Shown piece by piece: positions 1 through 5,834 of a stretch of DNA of 11,855 nt. The stretch is from NCBI GenBank assembly GCA_016839845.1, contig JAEOTL010000439.1, positions 1 to 11,855 on the forward strand. Direction: 5' to 3'. This DNA is from Promethearchaeota archaeon. Lineage in GTDB: Archaea > Asgardarchaeota > Lokiarchaeia > Sigynarchaeales > SOKP01. Position numbers and translations under genes: made by a program. The stretch's first letter is position 1, and each line of letters starts with the position of its first letter. The notes beneath the pieces were generated by a model. It was not told the origin of the DNA, did no database searches, and saw nothing but the letters and a program-made list of their open reading frames with translations.

Positions 1-116
1 ATCTAATAGTGAATAGGCATAAAAATTTAATTTCTAGTGAGAGGTCTAATAAAGATTTAATAATCAATGTTTCCTTGTTAACCTTGTAATTTAAAGAAAA
101 TGAGTCTAAAACACAG

Positions 117-791
117 ATGGATATAACGAAATTCAATAAAGAACTAAAGACAAAAGTTTCACTGGCAAGAAGTTATGAGAAACGCAATGAGATAGATTCT
201 GCGATAAAGCTCTGGTTAGAAATTTCAGAAATGGCCTTAAAATTCTCAAAATCCCGTAATATCGATGCTAGATATAAAAATATGCTATTAAATAGAACAA
301 AGGGGATAATTGAGCATATAAAAAGTTTGAAAGCAGGTCAATATGAAAAGGCTCTATTTGAGGATGAAAGTATTAAGCAAACTGAAGAAGTCCGAGATGT
401 CGAAATCTCTAAAGATGATGAACTAAATGAAATAATCCCTCCCAAGGGAATCAAAAAAGAAAGAACAATTGAAGAAACGGGAGAAAATAAAACTGTTGAA
501 ATATTAGAAGATACCGAGATTAAAAACTTACCAGAGGGTTTCAAAGAGCTTAAGACATCATCTGAATTTACGATTGTCACCCCTCATGATGAGGAATATG
601 TGAAAAAACAATTAGCTCGATACCGAGAATCAAGTAAACTCAATCAGGATGATGAAAACAAAAAGAAAGACGAAAGAGTTGAATTTAACAAATCACCTGA
701 CGACGGGATATTAATTTGTTTTGCCTGTGGATATGATAAAAATCCTAGAAACTCTAAAGTCTGTAAGAATTGCGGAACTGAATTAAATTAA
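117..791 (+). CDS. Helical (TPR/MIT-like) protein with C-terminal zinc ribbon
   Basis: A 224-residue protein of unknown function. Residues about 5-80 look like a bundle of three amphipathic helices, with a TPR- or MIT-like pattern (a run of Y-E-K-R-N-E-I-D-S-A-I-K-L-W then a further helix). Residues about 85-195 are highly charged and probably disordered. The C-terminus carries C201-x2-C204 and C216-x2-C219, a classic zinc ribbon. Such ribbons bind protein or nucleic acid; nothing here decides which. The start is the first ATG after an in-frame stop at 87-89; no clear Shine-Dalgarno site precedes it, so the message may be leaderless. It converges with the LmbE-like gene, and the two stop codons overlap. 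The MIT idea is attractive because Asgard archaea carry ESCRT genes, but it is inference from helix pattern only. Confidence 0.75.
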   Translation: MDITKFNKELKTKVSLARSYEKRNEIDSAIKLWLEISEMALKFSKSRNIDARYKNMLLNRTKGIIEHIKSLKAGQYEKALFEDESIKQTEEVRDVEISKDDELNEIIPPKGIKKERTIEETGENKTVEILEDTEIKNLPEGFKELKTSSEFTIVTPHDEEYVKKQLARYRESSKLNQDDENKKKDERVEFNKSPDDGILICFACGYDKNPRNSKVCKNCGTELN

Positions 792-1477
792 AAATTTACA
801 AACTGATTTATATCATTAAAATTAAAGATCGCAAATCTCTCACTTCTTCTTCTTTTGAGCATCTCAAGACCCATTTTAGTTTCCTTTATACAAAGCTGGG
901 TTTTATAATTCTTCATCATTTCAAGAATTTTCGGTCTAAACTGAACAACATTCACCTTAATCTGTTTTTCCTTCGGAATTTTTAAAGCACCACGGATGTT
1001 GTAAACATAAAATTCCACTTCCTTTAGATCTAGTTCTTCTGCTGCTTTTTTTGCTATTGTGTGAGTTGCTTGATGATCTGGATGGGAATTATTATCACTC
1101 GGTAACACTATTCTATTAGCGTCAAAAATAATTTTCTTGGATAATTTCACTCCTTTTTCAATATTGTTCATTGCTTCTTGATCATAGAATTTAAAGAAAT
1201 GAACATTATTTTGTGTTAATCCTAACTTCTGTGAAACCACACTAGCTTCTTCCAGAGCAATTTTCGCTATTTGATCCTCACTTAATTGTAGATAATCTCT
1301 TGCTTGTTCTTGTATCAATTGATCTTCTTGTTGTCCCCAACTAATGAGGGCTCTATTATCTGTTACATAAATTAGGTGAACATCATGTTCTTCTTTTATC
1401 CATTTTATAATAGTGCCTCCACAAGCAAATATTTCATCATCAGGATGAGGTGCAAAAATAACGATTTTATTCTTCAT
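788..1477 (-). CDS. LmbE/PIG-L family N-acetylglucosaminyl deacetylase-like protein
   Basis: A 229-residue protein of the LmbE/PIG-L family, zinc hydrolases that usually remove the acetyl group from N-acetylglucosamine linked to a lipid or small thiol carrier. The N-terminal metal and catalytic motif A-P-H-P-D-D-E lies at residues 9-15, followed by C-G-G-T. A second metal-site motif S-H-P-D-H lies near residues 131-135. The length matches the family. It lies 18 nt downstream of the 184-residue gene on the same strand, so the two are probably cotranscribed. The substrate cannot be told from sequence: candidates are GlcNAc-phosphoinositol, a bacillithiol-like compound or a sugar nucleotide. It has no signal peptide or membrane segment, so it is likely cytoplasmic. 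Confidence 0.9.
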   Translation of the reverse strand: MKNKIVIFAPHPDDEIFACGGTIIKWIKEEHDVHLIYVTDNRALISWGQQEDQLIQEQARDYLQLSEDQIAKIALEEASVVSQKLGLTQNNVHFFKFYDQEAMNNIEKGVKLSKKIIFDANRIVLPSDNNSHPDHQATHTIAKKAAEELDLKEVEFYVYNIRGALKIPKEKQIKVNVVQFRPKILEMMKNYKTQLCIKETKMGLEMLKRRRSERFAIFNFNDINQFVNF

Positions 1478-1495
1478 AAATGATGGGTAGCATCT

Positions 1496-2050
1496 TCAGT
1501 ATTTTGATCTCTTATCTTTTTTTATTTCTTCATATTTTTTAATAGCCCTATCTCTCCACACAGTATTCCACTTCTTGAAACCTGATTTCACGTAGTGACT
1601 CCTGCGAGGAAAATTATAGCACACCCAATTAAATAAAATAAAGAATCGTTTTGCCCCACTTTTCGTTGTTAAATTCCGAGACCTTACCCCCAAGTCATTT
1701 CTGAGGTGATCAATTAATTTTTCCTCAACAGCGTTCTGTAATTCCCCTTCAACAACAGCATCCTCAAAATTTATTCCCTGTTCTAAAAAATATTCACGTA
1801 CTTTATCAAATACGTTCCCTCGACAGAGTTTGATTAGTTCATTATCTTTCTGGAAATTTAATTCACTTAATCCCTCTCTGACGAGGTTTACAGTTTCTTT
1901 TAAATATGTTTTATTCCTCCAATCTTCTCCCTTGAACAGACTTACGGGTAAAGTTTTAAAAATTAATTCCCCCGATCCTTTTCTAAGAAGACCAATAAAT
2001 GCATCTCCAACAAGGTCTCCTGTTCCCGCATCGTCTATTTCGATTGTCAT
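1496..2050 (-). CDS. Uncharacterised 184-residue protein with N-terminal IDDAGTGD motif
   Basis: I do not recognise this protein with certainty. It opens directly with I-E-I-D-D-A-G-T-G-D at residues 3-12, a hydrophobic strand ending in acidic residues and glycines. This recalls the first strand of RNase H-like folds (compare the D-E-A-G-R-G of RNase HII). A further acidic stretch, V-V-E-G-E-L-Q, lies near residues 100-106. The C-terminal third is rich in Lys, Arg and Trp, with a basic tail, which would fit nucleic-acid binding. Start at ATG 2050; there is no obvious Shine-Dalgarno site. It is the first gene of a likely two-gene unit with the LmbE-like gene and is divergent from the CinA-like gene across 147 nt. 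An RNase H-like nuclease is a guess only. Confidence 0.7.
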   Translation of the reverse strand: MTIEIDDAGTGDLVGDAFIGLLRKGSGELIFKTLPVSLFKGEDWRNKTYLKETVNLVREGLSELNFQKDNELIKLCRGNVFDKVREYFLEQGINFEDAVVEGELQNAVEEKLIDHLRNDLGVRSRNLTTKSGAKRFFILFNWVCYNFPRRSHYVKSGFKKWNTVWRDRAIKKYEEIKKDKRSKY

Positions 2051-2182
2051 AGGTTCTTAATAATAATCGTTTTTACATTGATTGCATTTTTTCAAGTTTC
2101 ATAAAAATAAAGAATTATGAAAATTAAATGAATTTAAGGAATTATTACAGTTATTCTACTATACAAAGGATTATGATCATTT

Positions 2183-2190
2183 AAAGGAGA
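2183..2190 (+). promoter_or_regulatory. Shine-Dalgarno site of the CinA-like gene
   Basis: The sequence AAAGGAGA lies 7 nt before the ATG at 2198. It fixes that start and is one of the clearest ribosome binding sites in the window. Confidence 0.75.
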
Positions 2191-2197
2191 TTAATAA

Positions 2198-2983
2198 ATG
2201 GATATTGAACTTTTAATTATCGGGAATGAGATTTTAATCGGAAAAACACTAGATAGCAATTCTAACTGGATGGCAAAACGAATAAGTCGTTACGGTCATC
2301 ATTTAAAAAGAATTACGTCAGTAGATGATGACCTTGATACAATTTCCAGCGCGTTAAAGGAAATGATTAAGCGTAACCCAGATATCATCATAACTTCAGG
2401 TGGATTAGGGCCAACTTTCGATGATATGACATTAGAGGGTATCGCATTGGGTCTCGACCGAAAATTGGAGTTAAATCAACATGCATATAGTTCTATAAAA
2501 AAAGCTTATGAACATGCTCACAAACAAGGGATCTTGAAACTTGAAGGAATGACAAAGGAACGGGAAAAAATGGCATATCTACCCCAAGGTTCAATTCCAT
2601 TACCTAATACGGTTGGGACTGCTCCAGGGGTTAAAGTGAAGGAAGGAGATATTTCTATATTTATATTACCGGGTGTACCAACTGAGATGAAATCCATTTT
2701 CAGAAATATTATAAATCCAATATTAAAAGACAAAAAAGGTAAATTCTTAGAAAAAGGATTTCTCTTCAGTGGAATTGGTGAATCACAAATTGCACCGTAT
2801 ACAAACGAACTGGCACAAAAATATCCGCAGCTCTGGATAAAAACTCACCCAAGAATTGGATTATCTGTTGAAGTGGAAATTTCTATTACTGCTTTCAATG
2901 TAGAAAATGGGGAAGAATTAGTGGAAGAAGTCCTCAGTGAAATAAAAAAAATAATAATCCAACTTGGTGGAACTATAATATAA
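2198..2983 (+). CDS. CinA-like MoaB/MogA-fold molybdopterin-binding domain protein
   Basis: A 261-residue protein matching the N-terminal domain of CinA, found as a stand-alone protein in archaea. The fold is the one that binds molybdopterin in MoaB/MogA. Diagnostic motifs are G-N-E-I-L-I-G-K-T-L-D-S-N at about residues 9-21, T-S-G-G-L-G-P-T-F-D-D near residues 66-76, and L-P-G-V-P-T-E-M near residue 157. The C-terminal nicotinamide-nucleotide amidase domain of bacterial CinA is absent. Bacterial relatives have pyrophosphatase activity on ADP-ribose-type compounds, but the role of the archaeal short form is not settled. The start is supported by a strong ribosome binding site. It converges with the selD-1 transcript, leaving only about 59 nt between its stop and the selD-1 SECIS element. 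Confidence 0.88.
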   Translation: MDIELLIIGNEILIGKTLDSNSNWMAKRISRYGHHLKRITSVDDDLDTISSALKEMIKRNPDIIITSGGLGPTFDDMTLEGIALGLDRKLELNQHAYSSIKKAYEHAHKQGILKLEGMTKEREKMAYLPQGSIPLPNTVGTAPGVKVKEGDISIFILPGVPTEMKSIFRNIINPILKDKKGKFLEKGFLFSGIGESQIAPYTNELAQKYPQLWIKTHPRIGLSVEVEISITAFNVENGEELVEEVLSEIKKIIIQLGGTII

Positions 2984-3042
2984 CATATTTCTAAACCTAT
3001 TCATACTGATCTATTCTTTAGGAATAGAAAGTATTATTTATT

Positions 3043-3113
3043 GATGCCACCTTGCGAGTGGAATTCTCAATAAGCTACCACATGCTAGTGTTTCTGCTTA
3101 TCTCATCAACATC
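3043..3113 (-). promoter_or_regulatory. SECIS element of selD copy 1
   Basis: This 3'-UTR RNA structure starts 1 nt after the selD-1 stop codon. Read on the minus strand, a GAUG/CAUC helix closes a junction of two hairpins. Hairpin 1 has AUGA on the 5' side and GA on the 3' side flanking the stem GAUAAGC/GCUUAUU, then an internal loop AGAAA opposite GUA, then CAC/GUG with a six-base loop. Hairpin 2 is CCAC/GUGG. GAAA is typical of archaeal SECIS elements; AUGA opposite GA is the eukaryotic SECIS core (tandem G.A pairs). The element recruits the factors that let the ribosome insert selenocysteine at UGA codon 18. A near-copy follows selD-2. Boundaries come from base pairing by eye, not a folding program. 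Confidence 0.85.
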
Positions 3114-3114
3114 T

Positions 3115-4172
3115 TTAATATTTAGTAATTTCTATGTTCCTAACATCTCCGGAAATTCTAACAAGATCGGGTGTCTCTTTGTCTATTCTACCGACGATCC
3201 AATTACTAATCCCATTCCTTGCTAGTCTCTCTGAAAATTCATTGATTTTCTCTGGATCTATAGCCATAAGCATTCCTCCTGCTGTTTCAGAGCATTTACA
3301 TTCATCAAAAGCGTAGCCCAGATCTTTAGACAAAGCTTCTGAAAGTTTGATAGAAGGTATAGTTTCAATAAGTGCTGACAAATTGGAATTCTGAAGCATT
3401 TCACTTAAATGACCAGCAAACCCAAAACCAGTCACGTCAGTCATTGCATGAATAAATGAGAAGTCTTCAAAAGAATGGATAGTTTCTACAACATTCTGAT
3501 TGGATGTAGTCATTATTTTCACAGCAATTTTTATCGATTTTCTTAATTGTTTTTCAGAATAAGTATCAAGCATTTCAGGGATATCTTTGAGAATCCTATA
3601 TGCGGACATAATGGGTTGTAGACCTACGGGTTTTGTTAATAGTAATTGGTCACCATTCTTAACTCCATATTTGGGAATCATTGCATTTTTATTTACGAAT
3701 CCAGATGCTTCTCCTCCGATTTCCTTTCGAAAGGGATTTCCTTATCGAACAAAGGCCATTTTGAATAGATTGTGTGCCCCCCAACTATCTTCGAATTAAT
3801 TTTTTTCTCAACGAAATTTTTAATTCCTTTAAGAATGCCTTCAGCTATGTACATAGGAGTATTCTTATTAATAGCTAAGAATACCAGCATTCCAGAGATT
3901 TCAGGGACGTTTAATGCAAAAATATCGTTAGTCACATTGTTTGCAGCTATCTGACCCATTATTTCAGGCTCATCAATGATAGGTGTGAATACATCCAAAT
4001 TTTTAACTTGAACTATTTCTGAATTCGGCACGGGTATAATAGCAGCATCTTCGATATCTCCTACCAATCCAGCATTAAACAACAGTTCTTCTAATTTATT
4101 TGGTCCAAGTTTACAGGCTCATCCATGAATTTTAACCGATGCAGTAAGTCTATACTGTTTATCTTTTTTCAT
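3115..4172 (-). CDS. selD: Selenophosphate synthetase, copy 1 (Sec-containing, interrupted by a 29-nt BHB intron)
   Basis: Makes selenophosphate from selenide and ATP, the selenium donor for Sec-tRNA. The reading has two exons: 4172-3750 (141 codons) and 3720-3115 (201 codons plus stop), giving 342 residues, the usual SelD length. The catalytic motif is H16-G17-U18-A19-C20-K21, where U is encoded by UGA at 4121-4119 in the position of the catalytic Cys/Sec. Other family motifs are N-L-D-V-F-T-P (D60), T-N-D-I-F-A-L (D83), G-G-H-T near residue 131, and T-D-V-T-G-F-G at 235-241. Read without splicing, the frame stops at 3693, losing the C-terminal half. Joining the exons restores WPL-IGGEASGF. 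A GAGGTG ribosome binding site precedes ATG 4172. Everything but the intron reads as an intact gene, so decay is unlikely. It lies downstream of a close paralogue of identical layout. Confidence 0.9.
3721..3749 (-). other. BHB (archaeal splicing-endonuclease type) intron in selD copy 1, 29 nt
   Basis: On the minus strand the exon end CCUU pairs with AAGG near the intron end (4-bp central helix). UGU forms the 5' bulge and AAA the 3' bulge. The inner hairpin is UCGA-(U)-AAGG with CCUU-UCGA, 8 bp with one bulged U and the loop AAAUC. Cutting after the second base of each bulge gives the boundaries stated and joins UUG to AUC in phase 0, restoring W-P-L-I-G-G-E-A-S-G. The outer helix is short (UGG with UCG, two wobble pairs) and constrained by coding, so it is the weak part of the model. 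Ligation would be expected from RtcB, as for archaeal tRNAs. Structure and cut sites are inferred from the sequence; no RNA evidence is available here. Confidence 0.85.
4119..4121 (-). other. Selenocysteine UGA codon (Sec18) of selD copy 1
   Basis: An in-frame TGA falls between GGA (Gly17) and GCC-TGT-AAA (Ala-Cys-Lys). This is the catalytic Cys/Sec position of SelD. The open frame continues on both sides, a SECIS element follows the stop codon, and the paralogue has TGA at the same codon number. Confidence 0.93.
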
Positions 4173-4176
4173 TTTT

Positions 4177-4182
4177 CACCTC
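4177..4182 (-). promoter_or_regulatory. Shine-Dalgarno site of selD copy 1
   Basis: GAGGTG lies 4 nt before ATG 4172 on the minus strand. It fixes the start upstream of the UGA codon, and the same GAGGTGA occurs before selD copy 2. A TATA-like AATTTATATC lies just upstream at 4201-4210, but it is too near the ribosome binding site for the usual spacing, so I do not call the promoter. Confidence 0.75.
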
Positions 4183-4328
4183 ATCTTTTGATGTAATGCT
4201 GATATAAATTTTGATTAAGTTATTTTTTATTGTTGTTAATATTTCATATAGGGGAGAAAGACTATTTTAATTTTTCAAATCCCTATTTTATTTATAATTA
4301 TTAATTTTTTTTATAATTAATTAATAAT

Positions 4329-4360
4329 TTCGATATAATTTATCGAAGAGTTCGATAAAT
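4329..4360. repeat. Operator-like inverted repeat (three TTCGATA units) between the selD genes
   Basis: A perfect inverted repeat with 10-bp arms, ATTTATCGAA and TTCGATAAAT, separated by GAG, lies at 4338-4360. A third unit, TTCGATA at 4329-4335, makes a second overlapping inverted pair with 7-bp arms. The array lies about 55 nt beyond the SECIS of copy 2 and about 157 nt upstream of the copy 1 ATG. It could be a regulator-binding site for selD-1 or a 3'-end hairpin for selD-2. No clear U-tract follows it, which favours the first idea slightly. Confidence 0.45.
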
Positions 4361-4412
4361 AAAATTATTTACACAATTAAAGTAAGATAAAATAAAAATA
4401 CAAACAAACGTT

Positions 4413-4485
4413 ACGATGCCGTTTCGCGACGGACCTTTCAATAAGCAACCACAAATAGTGTTTCTGCTTATTTCATCAACATCGT
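4413..4485 (-). promoter_or_regulatory. SECIS element of selD copy 2
   Basis: Same architecture as the copy 1 element, starting in the selD-2 stop codon itself if the extended closing helix ACGAUG/CAUCGU (6 bp) forms. The AUGA and GA core flanks AAUAAGC/GCUUAUU. The internal loop is AGAAA opposite GUU, and the apical stem is CAC/GUG with loop UAUUU. The second hairpin is CCGU/ACGG, where copy 1 has CCAC/GUGG. Two of the four pairs differ by compensatory changes, which supports real selection on the second hairpin. The element directs Sec insertion at UGA codon 18 of copy 2. Confidence 0.87.
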
Positions 4486-5544
4486 TAGATTTTTGTTATT
4501 TCTAGATGCTCAATATCATCAGAGATATGAACAGTTTTGGGTTTGTGTTTGTTATCGATTGTACCAACAATCCAATTTTTTACCCCGTGTTTCTTGAGGT
4601 TTTCGGAAAATTCTTCCGCTTGGGTATGATCAACAGAAAGGAGCATTCCTCCAGCTGTTTCTGGCATTTCAAGTGTATCAAATTTATAGCCAAAATCATG
4701 GGCTAAATCTTCAGTTAGTCTGATAAGGGGTACTTTGTCTATGGTAGCTGAATATTTGGAGTCCTGAAGCATCTCTCTTAAGTGTCCACTTAAACCAAAT
4801 CCTGAAACATCAGTCATTGAATGTACGAAATTGACGTCAGAATATGAATGGATTACCTTTACTACGTCTTGTAGAGGTGTAATCATTAATTCAATTGCGA
4901 GATCGATCGATGTATCAAGTTCTGCGGATGAGTAGTTTTCAATTAGTTTAGGATTATTTTTTTGTAATCGGTATGCTGCCATAATGGCTTGATTCCCAAT
5001 TGGTTTGGAAAGAATTAATTTATCTCCGTTTTTAACGTAATTTTTTCTGATAATTTTATTCTTGTCTACGAACCCCGAAGCTTCTCCTCCGATTTCCTCT
5101 CAAAAAAGAAATTTTTTTGATTAAAGGCCACTCGGAATAGATGGTATGACCACCCAAGACTTTGGAGTTTATCTTATTTTCCATGAAATTCTTAACCCCT
5201 TTCAATATATCCTCTGCTACGTATAGGGGCATATTCTTTTTCAATCCCAGAAACACAAGCATTCCAGAAATGTCTTTGACGTTTAAGGCAAAAACATCGT
5301 TTGTTACGTTAGCGGCGGCAATTTCTCCCTGAATATCAGGCTCATCCAAAATTGGTGTGAAGATATCAATGTTTTTTACCATAACCAGATCTGTATTTGG
5401 CACCGGAATTACAGCAGAATCTTCAATGTCTCCTTTTAAACCTGCGTTAGAAAGAAGTTTGTCTAGTTTTTCACTTGAAAGTTTGCAGTTTCAACCAAAA
5501 AGTTTCGTTTGGAGCGTTAGTCGATAACTCTCTAATTCTTGCAT
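4485..5544 (-). CDS. selD: Selenophosphate synthetase, copy 2 (Sec-containing, interrupted by a 28-nt BHB intron)
   Basis: Second selenophosphate synthetase, upstream of copy 1 on the same strand. The exons are 5544-5122 (141 codons, exactly as in copy 1) and 5093-4485 (202 codons plus stop), giving 343 residues. The N-terminal motif is F16-G17-U18-N19-C20-K21, with U from TGA at 5493-5491. Further motifs are N-I-D-I-F-T-P, T-N-D-V-F-A-L, G-G-H-T-I-Y, and T-D-V-S-G-F-G with D236. Unspliced, the frame stops at 5056. The protein is clearly homologous to copy 1 along its whole length but substantially diverged, so the duplication is not recent. Intron site, Sec codon number, GAGGTGA ribosome binding site and SECIS are shared, implying that all predate the duplication or were exchanged by conversion. 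Whether the two copies differ in substrate or expression cannot be told here. Confidence 0.9.
5094..5121 (-). other. BHB (archaeal splicing-endonuclease type) intron in selD copy 2, 28 nt
   Basis: On the minus strand CCUU (exon) pairs with GAGG (intron end) as the central helix. UAA is the 5' bulge and AAA the 3' bulge. The inner hairpin is a perfect 8 bp, UCAAAAAA with UUUUUUGA, with loop AUUUC. Cutting after the second base of each bulge joins UUA to AUC and restores W-P-L-I-G-G-E-A-S-G-F in frame. The inner hairpin shares almost no sequence with that of copy 1 but has the same 8-bp stem and 5-nt loop. Copy 1 has one extra bulged base, which accounts exactly for the 29 versus 28 nt difference. 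As in copy 1, the outer helix is weak. Confidence 0.87.
5491..5493 (-). other. Selenocysteine UGA codon (Sec18) of selD copy 2
   Basis: TGA sits between GGT (Gly17) and AAC-TGC-AAA (Asn-Cys-Lys), the catalytic position of SelD. It has the same codon number as in copy 1, and a matching SECIS element follows the stop codon. Confidence 0.93.
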
Positions 5545-5548
5545 CCTT

Positions 5549-5554
5549 CACCTC
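5549..5554 (-). promoter_or_regulatory. Shine-Dalgarno site of selD copy 2
   Basis: GAGGTG followed by AAGG lies 4 nt before ATG 5544. It places translation start upstream of the UGA codon and matches the site before copy 1. The roughly 280 nt between here and the HEAT-repeat gene are AT-rich; I see no gene or RNA in them. Confidence 0.75.
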
Positions 5555-5834
5555 GAATTTATTATTTACCAATATTTCTGGTAGATTTAAAATAAAGCCA
5601 AGTTATATTAACATTTTCAATATAATTTATTTAAAAAATGAATAAAACAACTCATTATTTCAACTAATCTAGGAAAAGTTATTATAAAAATTTATGCGTA
5701 ATTCAGTAGTAATTTACTCAGCGAAATAGGTGATAGGACTTCTGTTCTTAGACAATTTGTTAGAATAGGAACTAATTAGAATATAAAGATATATTTAAAA
5801 CTTATACGGTTGAGAGGCTTAGCTTTATCATGAA

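Noticed and set aside
1..116. Promoter for the first gene
   Set aside because: Several A/T runs could serve as a TATA box but none stands out, and no ribosome binding site is seen, so no call is made.
3043..3060. CCAC/GUGG hairpin as a simple transcription terminator
   Set aside because: It is followed by no clear U-tract on the minus strand, and its pairing covaries with the copy 2 element inside an enclosing helix, so I treat it as part of the SECIS region.
3693..3752. selD copies as pseudogenes or sequencing-error frameshifts
   Set aside because: Both copies are interrupted at the same codon with different shift directions. All catalytic motifs are intact, and a shared BHB structure restores the frame exactly in both.
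4119..4121. TGA as a true stop, with the gene starting downstream at TTG 4082
   Set aside because: The upstream frame encodes the SelD catalytic motif G-U-A-C-K and has a good ribosome binding site. The TTG lacks one, and a SECIS element is present.
5056..5130. Programmed ribosomal frameshifting in selD
   Set aside because: The A and U runs in copy 2 could look slippery, but copy 1 has no such run and needs the opposite shift. Frameshifting would also leave 9-10 extra residues that do not fit the SelD family, while splicing removes them.
5555..5834. Possible small RNA or short gene in the spacer beyond selD-2
   Set aside because: Only short inverted repeats (5-bp arms) and AT-rich sequence are visible; no tRNA cloverleaf, box C/D pair or supported open frame.
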